A DNA stretch of 32,257 nt from Chloroflexota bacterium (GTDB lineage Bacteria > Chloroflexota > Limnocylindria > Limnocylindrales > CSP1-4), in the NCBI GenBank assembly GCA_021825385.1, contig JAKAHU010000005.1:1-32257 (forward strand), read 5' to 3'. The notes under the pieces were generated by a model that worked only from the letters and a program-made list of their open reading frames with translations, had not been told where the DNA came from and did not search any database. Made by a program: the position numbers and the translations under genes. Shown in pieces: positions 19,073 through 27,251 of the stretch. Within the stretch, counting starts at the first letter, position 1; the number at the start of each line of letters is the position of its first letter.

Positions 19073-20419
19073 TCAGCGGCCCCCTTCCTGCTCGGCGCGC
19101 GGGGCCGAGGACATCGCCATGAGGTCGGGCGGCAGCTCGCGCCCGACAAGCCCGGCGGCCGCCTGCATCGTCTCGATGAGGGTGCAGTCCGCGACGGCCT
19201 TGCGGTGCGGCTTGACGTCGCCGTTGTGGTGGGCATTCCGGAAGCGAACTGTCCAGGGGTCCAGGCCGCAGACCTCGGCGATCTTGTCCATCTGGACCTC
19301 GACCGCGAACGAGCCCATCGTGACGCCGAACCCGCGCATCGCCGAGGTGGGGGTCCGGTTGGTGTAGACGCAGTAGGCATCGATCGACACGTTCGGGATG
19401 CGGTAGGGCCCGGCGGCGTTCGCCGCGTGCTTGGTCAGCGCGTAGGGCGTCTGGCGGCTGTAGGCGCCGCAGTCGGCGAGGCTCGTCACCTGGCGTGCGA
19501 CGACGGTGCCGTCGGCCAGCACCCCGTCCTTGATCCGGATCGTCCACGGGCTGCGCGTGGAGCTGACCTGCATCTCCTCCTGACGGGTGAACACGTAGCG
19601 CACGGGCCGACCGGTCCTCATCGCGCCGAGGGTCGCGAGCGGCTCGACGATGACGTCCACCTTGCCGCCGAACCCACCGCCGACGGTGCCGCCCACGAAG
19701 CGCAGCCGGTTCGGCTGCACCTGCAGGATGATCGAGGTGTTGTCCAGGCTGAAGTACAGCGCCTGCGTGTTGGTGTAGACCGTGTACCGGCCGTTGGGCT
19801 CGGGGACCGCGATGGCACCGGTGGTCTCGAGGGGCGCCTGCTCGATCGGCGAGGTGCGGTACTCGCCCTCCACGATGTGGTCCGCCTGCGCGAAGCCGGC
19901 CTCGACGTCGCCGAAGCGGACGCGCCGGCAGTTGTGGCCCTCGAACATGAACGTGTTGTTGCCCCAGTGGGTCACCACCGGGGCGTCGGGCCGCAGCGCC
20001 TCGTCCATGTCGAACACGGCGGGCAGTTCCTCGAGGTCCATGCCGACCCGGGCGACCGCCTCGTTGGCTGCGGCCTCGGTCTCGGCGAGGATGGCCACGA
20101 TCGGCTCGCCGACGTAGCGGACCCGGTCCTCGGCGAGCACGAACTCCTCCTCGGGCTCCACGCCGATGAGCCCCAGGATCGTGTAGACGTTGTGCGGCAC
20201 GTCGGCGTGGGTGAGGGCGCGGACGAAGCCCGGCACGCGCTCCGCCTCGGACAGGTCCACCCCCCGCACGCGTGCGTGGGGCAGCGGGCTGCGGACCACC
20301 TTGAGGTGCAGCATGCCCGGGAAGGTCAGGTCCGCCGTGTACTTCGTCTGGCCGGAGACGTGTCCGGCGCCGTCGTATCGCTGGAGCGATTCGCCGACGA
20401 CATTGAGGCCGGCGCTCAT
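19073..20419 (-). CDS. Molybdenum hydroxylase, molybdopterin-binding subunit N-terminal part (NdhL-type 'large' subunit)
   Basis: DGAGHVSGQTKYTADLTFPGMLHLKVVRSPLPHARV, GGTVGGGFGGKVDV, PTSAMRGFGVTMGSFAVE; stop at 19073-19075. Confidence 0.9.
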   Translation of the reverse strand: MSAGLNVVGESLQRYDGAGHVSGQTKYTADLTFPGMLHLKVVRSPLPHARVRGVDLSEAERVPGFVRALTHADVPHNVYTILGLIGVEPEEEFVLAEDRVRYVGEPIVAILAETEAAANEAVARVGMDLEELPAVFDMDEALRPDAPVVTHWGNNTFMFEGHNCRRVRFGDVEAGFAQADHIVEGEYRTSPIEQAPLETTGAIAVPEPNGRYTVYTNTQALYFSLDNTSIILQVQPNRLRFVGGTVGGGFGGKVDVIVEPLATLGAMRTGRPVRYVFTRQEEMQVSSTRSPWTIRIKDGVLADGTVVARQVTSLADCGAYSRQTPYALTKHAANAAGPYRIPNVSIDAYCVYTNRTPTSAMRGFGVTMGSFAVEVQMDKIAEVCGLDPWTVRFRNAHHNGDVKPHRKAVADCTLIETMQAAAGLVGRELPPDLMAMSSAPRAEQEGGR

Positions 20420-20910
20420 CGGGTGGCCTCCTCGCGGGACACGACGGCTGCAGCCTCGACGGCTGCGAGGATCGGCGCGTAGCCCGTGCACCGGCAGACG
20501 TTGCCCGACAGCGCGTCCATGACCTCCTCGCGGGTGGGCGACGGGTTCCGCTCGAGCAACGCCTCGGTGACCATCTCCATGCCCGGCGTGCAGTAGCCGC
20601 ACTGGGTGCCGTTGGCGTCGAGGAACGCCCGCTGAACGGGCGTTAGCCCCTCGGCGGGCGTGAGGTCCTCAAGGGTGGTCACGCTCCGGCCGGCCACGTC
20701 CTGGACCGGGAGCAGACAGGACGGGACGGGCTCGCCGTCCAGCAGCACCGTGCACGAGCCGCAGCCGCCCTGTCGGCAGCCGTCCTTCACCGACGTGCGG
20801 CCGAGCTGCGTGCGGAGGACCTGCTGGAGGGTCGTCAGCGGGCGAACCAGCACCTCCACGGGCCGGCCCCCAAGCTCGAATTCGACGACGACTGACGCCA
20901 CGCTACGCAC
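20416..20910 (-). CDS. 2Fe-2S subunit of molybdenum hydroxylase (CoxS/NdhS-like)
   Basis: CRQGGCGSCTVLLDGEPVPSCL and GTQCGYCTPGMEM...GNVCRCTGYAPI; start may be GTG at 20901. Confidence 0.95.
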   Translation of the reverse strand: MRSVASVVVEFELGGRPVEVLVRPLTTLQQVLRTQLGRTSVKDGCRQGGCGSCTVLLDGEPVPSCLLPVQDVAGRSVTTLEDLTPAEGLTPVQRAFLDANGTQCGYCTPGMEMVTEALLERNPSPTREEVMDALSGNVCRCTGYAPILAAVEAAAVVSREEATR

Positions 20911-21751
20911 CCCTCTCCTCGGGCTGCGCGAGCTGCGCCAAGGCCCGTTCCACCATCACGCCCACCATCCGCCGCCGATACCAGGCCGACGCGACCGGAT
21001 CCGAGAAGGGCTCGGCGTCCTCCATCGCCGCGGCGACCGCCTCGGCGATGGCCGCGTGGGTCAGCGGGCGGCCGAGCAGGGCCGCCTCGGCACCAGCCGA
21101 TCGCAGCGGGTGCGGACCGACGGCTCCGAGCGCCACGCGCGCGTCGGCGACCACATCGCCCTCCATGGCGACCCGCGCGGCGACGGTCACCACCGCCGGC
21201 GTGTTCGCCGCCTTGCGGCCGAACTTGAGGAACGCCTGGCGGTCGGCAGTGACCGGAACCGCCAGCCGCACCGCGAGCTCGTCCGGGGCGAGTGCGGTGG
21301 TCATGAAGCCCGTCCAGAACCCGCCGAGCGGCAGCACGCGGACACCGGACGGGCCGATCGCCTCGACCTGCGTGTCGAGCGCGAGCAGCGCCGTGGCCAC
21401 GCCCCCCCCCGGCGGCGGGGTGAACAGGTTGCCGCCGACCGTGCCCACGTTGCGCACCTGCCAGCTGGCCGTGTGGCGCGCGGCCTCAGCCAGGAGCGGC
21501 AGGTGCGGCTGGGCGGCCAGCGCCGTGAGCGTTGCCGTAGCGCCGATCATGAGGCGGTCGCCCACCAGCTCCACGCGGTCGATCCCGAGCCGGCGCAGGC
21601 CCATCACCCTGGCCGGCAGCGAGATGCCCTCGTTGATCAGCGGCATCGCGACCGTCCCACCGGCGATCACCAGGAGCTCGGGACCGTGCTCCGTGAGGAG
21701 GGCCAGGGCCTCTGGCACCGACGCGGGCTGGAAGTAGCTCGAGACCGTCAC
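20903..21751 (-). CDS. FAD-binding subunit of molybdenum hydroxylase (CoxM/NdhF-like)
   Basis: VIAGGTVAMPLINEG, VRNVGTVGGNLFTPPPGGGVATALLALD; GTG start overlapping upstream stop. Confidence 0.92.
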   Translation of the reverse strand: MTVSSYFQPASVPEALALLTEHGPELLVIAGGTVAMPLINEGISLPARVMGLRRLGIDRVELVGDRLMIGATATLTALAAQPHLPLLAEAARHTASWQVRNVGTVGGNLFTPPPGGGVATALLALDTQVEAIGPSGVRVLPLGGFWTGFMTTALAPDELAVRLAVPVTADRQAFLKFGRKAANTPAVVTVAARVAMEGDVVADARVALGAVGPHPLRSAGAEAALLGRPLTHAAIAEAVAAAMEDAEPFSDPVASAWYRRRMVGVMVERALAQLAQPEERGA

Positions 21752-22197
21752 TCGTGGACCTCCATGGCAAGGCGACGGTCCAGGGCGGCGAGACCCTGGC
21801 CGATCAGCGATTGGGCGAGGCGTTCTGCGATGCCGCCGTCGAGGCGGGCGAGCGGGCCGCCGACCACGCCCGACCCGCTGTAGGTCATGGCGGTCCCGGC
21901 GTCGGCGTCCGCGAGCTCGAACCGGGCCCGGCCCGCGATCGTGCCCATGGCGCCCTCGACGCGACCGTCGAGGTCGCATCGCTCGGGCTCGAGGATGTCG
22001 ACGAGGCGGACGTGCGTGCGGTAGGTGCCCGCAGCGCCCGGAAGGCGGAGGGCGATCCGGCCCGCGTACTCGTCGGGGCCAACCTGCTGGACGGCCTCGC
22101 AACCGGGGATCACAGCGAGCAGCACGCGCGGGTCGCGGATGGCGGCGAACACCGCGCCGCGCGGTGCGGCGAAGTGGTGGCGGCCCTGGATGTTCAT
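21748..22197 (-). CDS. CoxG/SRPBCC-like carbon monoxide dehydrogenase subunit G family protein
   Basis: MNIQGRHHFAAPRGAVFAAIRDPRVLLAVIPGCEAVQQVGPDEYAGRI...GSGVVGGPLARLDGGIAERLAQSLIGQGLAAL. Confidence 0.88.
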   Translation of the reverse strand: MNIQGRHHFAAPRGAVFAAIRDPRVLLAVIPGCEAVQQVGPDEYAGRIALRLPGAAGTYRTHVRLVDILEPERCDLDGRVEGAMGTIAGRARFELADADAGTAMTYSGSGVVGGPLARLDGGIAERLAQSLIGQGLAALDRRLAMEVHE

Positions 22198-22961
22198 CGC
22201 CGCACGGCCGACGCCACGGCGCTCGCCAGCGCCGCCTCCACGTGGGTCAGGTGCGCCTCCATGGCGGCGGCTGCCGCAGCGGGGTCATGCGCGCGCAGCG
22301 CGGTCAGGATCGTCTCGTGGTCCTTGAGGGCGCCCCGGCGAGTCGCGGCGGCAGCGCCCGTCCGCTCTCGGCTCACCCTGCCCAGCGTGTTGATGATGCG
22401 CATGAACTGGACGAGCAGGAAGTTGCCGGCCGCCTCGCAGACGGCGTCGTGAAACGCGATATCGAGCTCCGCGAAGCGGTCGGCGTCGTCCACGGCGGCC
22501 TGCAGCCGCTGCAGCAGCGCATCCAGGTCGCTCAGCTCGTCGGGCGTGATCCGCTGAGCCGCTAGGCGGACGTTGCCCACCTCCACGATGCGCCGGGTCT
22601 CGATGACCTGCGACAGCGCGACGGGGTCCTTCGAGAACACGAAGTCGAGGTGCGAGATGAGCTGCTGCGGCTCGAGGGCGGTGATGTAGGTGCCGGCACC
22701 CTGGCGGATCTCGACGACGTTCATGATCGCGAGCGCGCGAAGCGCCTCGCGCAGGACCGGCCGACTGACGCTCATCTCCGCGGCCAGCTCCCGCTCGGCG
22801 GGCAGCTTGTCGCCGGGCCGGAGCTGCTCGGCCCGGATGAGGTCGAGCAGGCGCGACGCGATCTCCTCGGGCAGGGTGCTGCGGTCCACCAGCGCGAAAC
22901 GCGGCCACGCCGGTGGCGTCTCGGCACCGCCGCCGGCGGCGGGTTCGGGATCGGTTGCCAC
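22194..22961 (-). CDS. GntR/FadR-family (FCD) transcriptional regulator
   Basis: LPEEIASRLLDLIRAEQLRPGDKLPAERELAAEMSVSRPVLREALRAL wHTH; alpha-helical FCD-type C-terminal domain. Confidence 0.95.
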   Translation of the reverse strand: MATDPEPAAGGGAETPPAWPRFALVDRSTLPEEIASRLLDLIRAEQLRPGDKLPAERELAAEMSVSRPVLREALRALAIMNVVEIRQGAGTYITALEPQQLISHLDFVFSKDPVALSQVIETRRIVEVGNVRLAAQRITPDELSDLDALLQRLQAAVDDADRFAELDIAFHDAVCEAAGNFLLVQFMRIINTLGRVSRERTGAAAATRRGALKDHETILTALRAHDPAAAAAAMEAHLTHVEAALASAVASAVRR

Positions 22962-23019
22962 GCTGCTCCTCCGCTCGATGGGACCCGGGCGATGCTATGG
23001 CGCGTCTGATAAAGTCGTC

Positions 23020-23036
23020 AACTGGTAAGACCACTT
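23020..23036. promoter_or_regulatory. Putative FadR/FCD-type operator in divergent promoter region
   Basis: AAcTGGTaagACCAcTT; core TGGT-AAG-ACCA (23023-23033) is a perfect inverted repeat with 3-nt spacer. Confidence 0.6.
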
Positions 23037-23050
23037 TAGGAGCCACCGGC

Positions 23051-23338
23051 ATGATCGAGCGCCACATCAGCTTCGCCGTCCTGCCCGCCAAGACCGCCGA
23101 GTTCGAGCGCTTCATCGCTGAGCAGTACCGGCCGCCCGTGCTCGAGATGCCGGGCCTGATCGAGTGCAGTCTCCTGCGCGAGGCGGAGCACGCCGACCGT
23201 TACCAGCTGGTGTTCCGGTGGGAGACGGCCGACAACGCGGTGGCTTGGCGCGTGAGCGACGTGCACCAGGGCCTGCAGCCGGCGCTCAACGCGCTGCATG
23301 CGGGCATGGAGATCGTCGCGTACGAGAAGGTTGCCTAG
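23051..23338 (+). CDS. Small ABM/dimeric alpha-beta barrel-like protein (putative monooxygenase or mutarotase-like)
   Basis: 95 aa: MIERHISFAVLPAKTAEFERFIAEQYRPPVLEMPGLIECSLLREAEHADRYQLVFRWET... Confidence 0.7.
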   Translation: MIERHISFAVLPAKTAEFERFIAEQYRPPVLEMPGLIECSLLREAEHADRYQLVFRWETADNAVAWRVSDVHQGLQPALNALHAGMEIVAYEKVA

Positions 23339-23387
23339 GCCGAGCACCTCCCCACCTCGCCCAACCCCAGCGCGACCGGAGGACGCG

Positions 23388-24380
23388 ATGCCCGACGAGC
23401 GGTTCCTGGTCACCGGCGGCACCGGCTGCATCGGCGCGTGGGTCGTGCGCGCCTTGGTGCGCGAGGGCCTGTCCGTCACGGTTGTGTCTGCCCGGGGCTC
23501 CGACGCCCGGCTGCGCCTCGTCCTGACCGAACCGGAGCTGGCGAGCGTCCAGCTGGTGGCCGCCGACATCACCGACCTCGCCGCGATCGAGGCGGTGGCC
23601 CGCCGCTCGGGCGTGAGCCGCATCGTCCACCTCGCCGCCCTCCAGCTGCCGTTCTGCGCGGCCGACCCGATCGCCGGCGCCCGCGTCAACGTCGAGGGCA
23701 CCGCCGTGATGTTCGAGCTGGCGCGGCGCCTGGAGACCGGTCGCCTCGTCTACGCGAGCAGCGCCGCGGTGTTCGGTCCGAAGGCACACTACGCGGATGC
23801 GGTCGTCGGCATGGACGCCGAGCTTCATCCGACCTCGCACTACGGCGTGTTCAAGGTCGCCAACGAGCAGGCGGCCCGCGTGTACTGGGAGAGCTGGGGG
23901 CTCGCGAGCACGGGGCTCCGGCCCCATTCCGCCTACGGCCCCGGCCGGGACCAGGGGGTGACGTCAAAGCCCACCGTGGCGATGATCGCCGCGGCAGCCG
24001 GGCGCCCATACCGCATCGACTTCGGCGGCGGCTGCCAGTTCCAGTTCGTCGAGGATGTCGCGGCGGCGTTCATCGCGGCGGCGCGCAGCGGGCGGCCGGG
24101 CGCCGAGGTGTTCAGCATCGGCGGCCCGCGCATCGGCGTGGACGAGGTGGTCGACGCCATCGGGGACGTGGCGCCTGCCTCCCGCGGGATGATCACGTTC
24201 GGAGACCGGATCCTGCCGTTCCCCGAGGCGTTCGACGGCGCGCCGCTAGAGGCCGCGCTGGGCGCCCAGCCGGTGACGCCACTGGCCGTGGGCGTCGAGC
24301 GGACGATCGCCGTCTATCGCGACGCGATCGCACGCGGGCTCGTGGACGACGCGTTCCTCGACCGCGTGGTGGGGGGCTGA
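23388..24380 (+). CDS. NAD-dependent epimerase/dehydratase (extended SDR)
   Basis: RFLVTGGTGCIGAWVVRALV, HLAALQLPF, YASSAAVFG, SHYGVFKVANE (YxxxK), GLRPHSAYGPGRDQG. Confidence 0.92.
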   Translation: MPDERFLVTGGTGCIGAWVVRALVREGLSVTVVSARGSDARLRLVLTEPELASVQLVAADITDLAAIEAVARRSGVSRIVHLAALQLPFCAADPIAGARVNVEGTAVMFELARRLETGRLVYASSAAVFGPKAHYADAVVGMDAELHPTSHYGVFKVANEQAARVYWESWGLASTGLRPHSAYGPGRDQGVTSKPTVAMIAAAAGRPYRIDFGGGCQFQFVEDVAAAFIAAARSGRPGAEVFSIGGPRIGVDEVVDAIGDVAPASRGMITFGDRILPFPEAFDGAPLEAALGAQPVTPLAVGVERTIAVYRDAIARGLVDDAFLDRVVGG

Positions 24381-24382
24381 CC

Positions 24383-25027
24383 ATGCAGGTGGAGGCGTTC
24401 GCGGCGCGGCTCGCCGAGGTCCGCGTGGTCCCGGTCGTGACCATCGACGACGCGGCCGACGCTGTCGGGCTTGCTGAAGCGCTCGCGCAGGGCGGGCTGC
24501 CGATGGCGGAGGTGACGTTCCGCACCGCCGCGGCGGCTGATGCGATCGCCGCGATCCGCGCCGCCAGGCCAGATGCGCTCGTGGGAGCGGGCACGGTGCT
24601 CGACCCGGCCACCGTCGACCGGGCGGTTGACGCCGGCGCCGAGTTCATCGTGGCGCCCGGGTTCGGGCCAGCCGTCGTGGCGCGGGCCGCCGAGCGCGGC
24701 GTGGCCATGCTCCCGGGCGCTGCCACGCCCACCGAGATCGAGATGGCGCTCGCGGCGGGCCTGAGCCTCGTCAAGTTCTTCCCCGCCGAGGCGTCGGGTG
24801 GCGTCGGCTACATCCGGGCCATCGCGGCCCCCTATCGCGAGGTGCGCTTCGTCCCCACGGGCGGGGTCACGGCGGCCAACCTGGCCGCGTACCTCGCGCT
24901 CCCGGCCGTCGTCGCCTGCGGAGGCACATGGATCGCCCCGCCTGACGCGATCCGCAACCACCGCTGGGAGGCGATCGGCGCGGCCGCGGCCGAGGCGGTC
25001 GCGATCGGGCGGCGAGCTGCGAGCTGA
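24383..25027 (+). CDS. eda: 2-keto-3-deoxy-6-phosphogluconate / 4-hydroxy-2-oxoglutarate aldolase
   Basis: VRVVPVVTIDDA, VTFRTAAAADAI, VGAGTVLDPATVDRAVDAGAEFIVAPGF, LVKFFPAEASGG (Schiff-base Lys), FVPTGGVTAANLAAYL. Confidence 0.92.
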   Translation: MQVEAFAARLAEVRVVPVVTIDDAADAVGLAEALAQGGLPMAEVTFRTAAAADAIAAIRAARPDALVGAGTVLDPATVDRAVDAGAEFIVAPGFGPAVVARAAERGVAMLPGAATPTEIEMALAAGLSLVKFFPAEASGGVGYIRAIAAPYREVRFVPTGGVTAANLAAYLALPAVVACGGTWIAPPDAIRNHRWEAIGAAAAEAVAIGRRAAS

Positions 25028-25097
25028 GGGGGCGACCGGCGGGCCGAGACGTCCAGCACGGCACCGGGAACGTCACGCGGCCCGGGGGCTCGAGCGG

Positions 25098-26222
25098 TCA
25101 GCTCGCGTCCACCCAGGCTTCCCCTCGGAGCACGCGGCGAACCCGCAGGTCATCGTCCAACTCCACGAGGTGCGCGAGGCGCCCGACCTCGATCCGCCCG
25201 CGATCGTGCGCATCGAGCAGCGCGGCGGGGTTGGACGACGCGGCCTGCACGGCGCGCACCAGCGGCAGCCCTTCGCGGACGAGGTTGCGGACCGCCGTGT
25301 CCAGCGCGATCGTGGAGCCCGCGAGCGTGTCCGTGCCCACCAGCGTCGCGCGGCCGCCGCGCACGTCCACCTCGAGGCCACCCACGCGTGTGCGCCCGTC
25401 GCCCATGCCGGCGAGCGGCAGCGCGTCACTGATCAGCACCAGGCGGTCCGCCGGCTTGGTGCGCGTGATGATCGGCCACAGCGCCGGGTGAACGTGGAAG
25501 CCGTCGGCGATTAGCTCTGCGTAGGCGTCGTCGTCCACGAGCGCCGCCACCGCGAGGCCGGGGTTGCGGTGGTCGATGCCGGACATCGCGTTGAACAGGT
25601 GCGTGGTCGTGACGCGCCGCCCAGCCGCCGCGTAGCCCGCCTGCGCCTCCGCGAGCGTCGCCTGCGAGTGGCCGAGCGAGGTCACGATCCCGCGCTCGGC
25701 GAGCCGCGCGATGAGTGCCGGCGATCCCGGCAGCTCAGGCGCGATCGTCATGATCCGCAGGCCGTCGAGCACGCGCTCGATCACGGCCGGGTCGAGGTCG
25801 GCCGGGGTGCGGAGGAGCGCCGGGTCGTGCGCGCCCTTGCGCGCAGGCGCGATGAACGGCCCCTCGAGGTTGAACCCGAGCGGCACGGCGCCGTCGGCCG
25901 GGGCAATGGGCATCCAGGCCCGGACCCGCTCAGCGAAGCGGGGCAGCTCGTCGGCTGACAGCGTCGGAGCGGTGGGCAGGAACGACGTGACGCCCCGACG
26001 GAGCAGCGCCCGCGCCATGCCTGACAGGGCGTCCGTGTCGCCGGTGGCGTCGTGGCCGCCCCAGCCGTGGCAGTGGACGTCGATGAAGCCGGGCGCGACA
26101 TAGGGCCCGGCGGCGGCCGACTCGTCGGGCTCGACCGAGGCGATCTTGCCGCCCTCCACGACGACGCGGCCCGGCACCACCGCGTCGGCGAGCACGAGAC
26201 GACCAACGACGACCTCAGGCAT
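25098..26222 (-). CDS. nagA: N-acetylglucosamine-6-phosphate deacetylase
   Basis: APGFIDVHCHGWGGHDATGD, FNLEGPFIAPARKGAHDP, SLGHSQATLAEA, TTHLFNAMSGIDHRNPG. Confidence 0.92.
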   Translation of the reverse strand: MPEVVVGRLVLADAVVPGRVVVEGGKIASVEPDESAAAGPYVAPGFIDVHCHGWGGHDATGDTDALSGMARALLRRGVTSFLPTAPTLSADELPRFAERVRAWMPIAPADGAVPLGFNLEGPFIAPARKGAHDPALLRTPADLDPAVIERVLDGLRIMTIAPELPGSPALIARLAERGIVTSLGHSQATLAEAQAGYAAAGRRVTTTHLFNAMSGIDHRNPGLAVAALVDDDAYAELIADGFHVHPALWPIITRTKPADRLVLISDALPLAGMGDGRTRVGGLEVDVRGGRATLVGTDTLAGSTIALDTAVRNLVREGLPLVRAVQAASSNPAALLDAHDRGRIEVGRLAHLVELDDDLRVRRVLRGEAWVDAS

Positions 26223-26487
26223 GGACGGGCTCCCACTCGCGCACGGCCTCGTGCATTGCGAGGATGTTCTCGGCTGGCAGGTCCGGCTGGATATCGCGGA
26301 CCGGGGCGAGCTGCTGGGCGCGGTCCTCCGCACCGGGCTCGCGCGGCTCAAGGCCAGGTGCGGGCCGAACCGCCGGCAGGAGTTGACGTGCATCCCGGTC
26401 AGGCGCGTGCCGCCCAGCTCGATCGGCAGGCGGTGGGGTTCGCGACGGGCGACGAGCGGCGCGGATGCGCTCGCGGCCGGCGGGCAT
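26215..26487 (-). pseudogene. Degenerate UROD/MtaA-like methyltransferase gene (frameshifts plus large internal deletion)
   Basis: N-terminal UROD signature split over frames ([11 protein letters not shown] / LVARREPHRLPIELGGTRLTGMHVNSCRRFGPHLAL) and C-terminal signature VRDIQPDLPAENILAMHEAVREWEPVHA* in a 90-aa ORF; start overlaps upstream stop (TGATG), stop overlaps nagA start (ATGCCTGA). Confidence 0.7.
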
Positions 26488-27251
26488 CAGACCTCCCGGG
26501 TCGTGTCGGGCTCGACGTCGAACCGGACGTCGAGCGCATAGCGGTCGGCGGAGTAGCGGCTCTCGGTGGCCTCGACTCGCCGCCCATGGGCATCGGCGAT
26601 CACCCGCCGCTCGACCAGCAAGGGGTCGCCGCGCCGGAGCTCCAGCAGGCGGGCGTCCTCGGCGGTGGCGGCCGCGGCGCCGATGGTCGCGGCGCCGCGA
26701 CGCAGGTGCCAGCCGCCCTGCGCCAGGGCTTCGTGGAGCGAGCCCTGCTCCACCTCGGCGGCCAGCACGATCTTGGCCACGGCAGCGATCAGCACGGCGG
26801 TCTCGAGCGCGATCGGCTCCCCATCGGCGCAGCGCAGCCGACGCACGACCACCACGGGCTCCGAGACGCGGATCCCGAGCGACTCCGCCTCCGCCCGCAC
26901 GGACGGGCGGATCTCGCGCGCCAGCAGGCGCGACGAGGGCGTGCGCCCACGGCGGCGCATCTCGTGGCTGAAGGTGAGAAGGCGGTCCGCCCGGCGGTGG
27001 GACGGCGGCTCCGCGACGTAACTGCCGCGGCCCGAGACGCGCACGATCAGGCCGTCAGCGGCAAGCCTCGCCATCGCATTCCGGGCGGTCATGCGGCTGA
27101 CGCCGAACTCGCGGCACAGCTCGGCGTCCGACGGAAGCGGGTCGCCGGGGGCCAGCATGCCGATCCGGATCCGCAGGGCCAGCTCAATGCGACGCCAGTG
27201 CGGAACGGCGGGACCCGGCGCGGGGGCGAGGCTGTCGAATGCGTCCGTCAC
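26487..27251 (-). CDS. GntR/HutC-family (UTRA) transcriptional regulator
   Basis: [59 protein letters not shown] wHTH followed by UTRA-like domain. Confidence 0.93.
   Translation of the reverse strand: MTDAFDSLAPAPGPAVPHWRRIELALRIRIGMLAPGDPLPSDAELCREFGVSRMTARNAMARLAADGLIVRVSGRGSYVAEPPSHRRADRLLTFSHEMRRRGRTPSSRLLAREIRPSVRAEAESLGIRVSEPVVVVRRLRCADGEPIALETAVLIAAVAKIVLAAEVEQGSLHEALAQGGWHLRRGAATIGAAAATAEDARLLELRRGDPLLVERRVIADAHGRRVEATESRYSADRYALDVRFDVEPDTTREV

Noticed and set aside
19034-20482. 482-aa plus-strand ORF antisense to the molybdopterin subunit
   Set aside because: Antisense shadow of clearly coding NdhL-like sequence.
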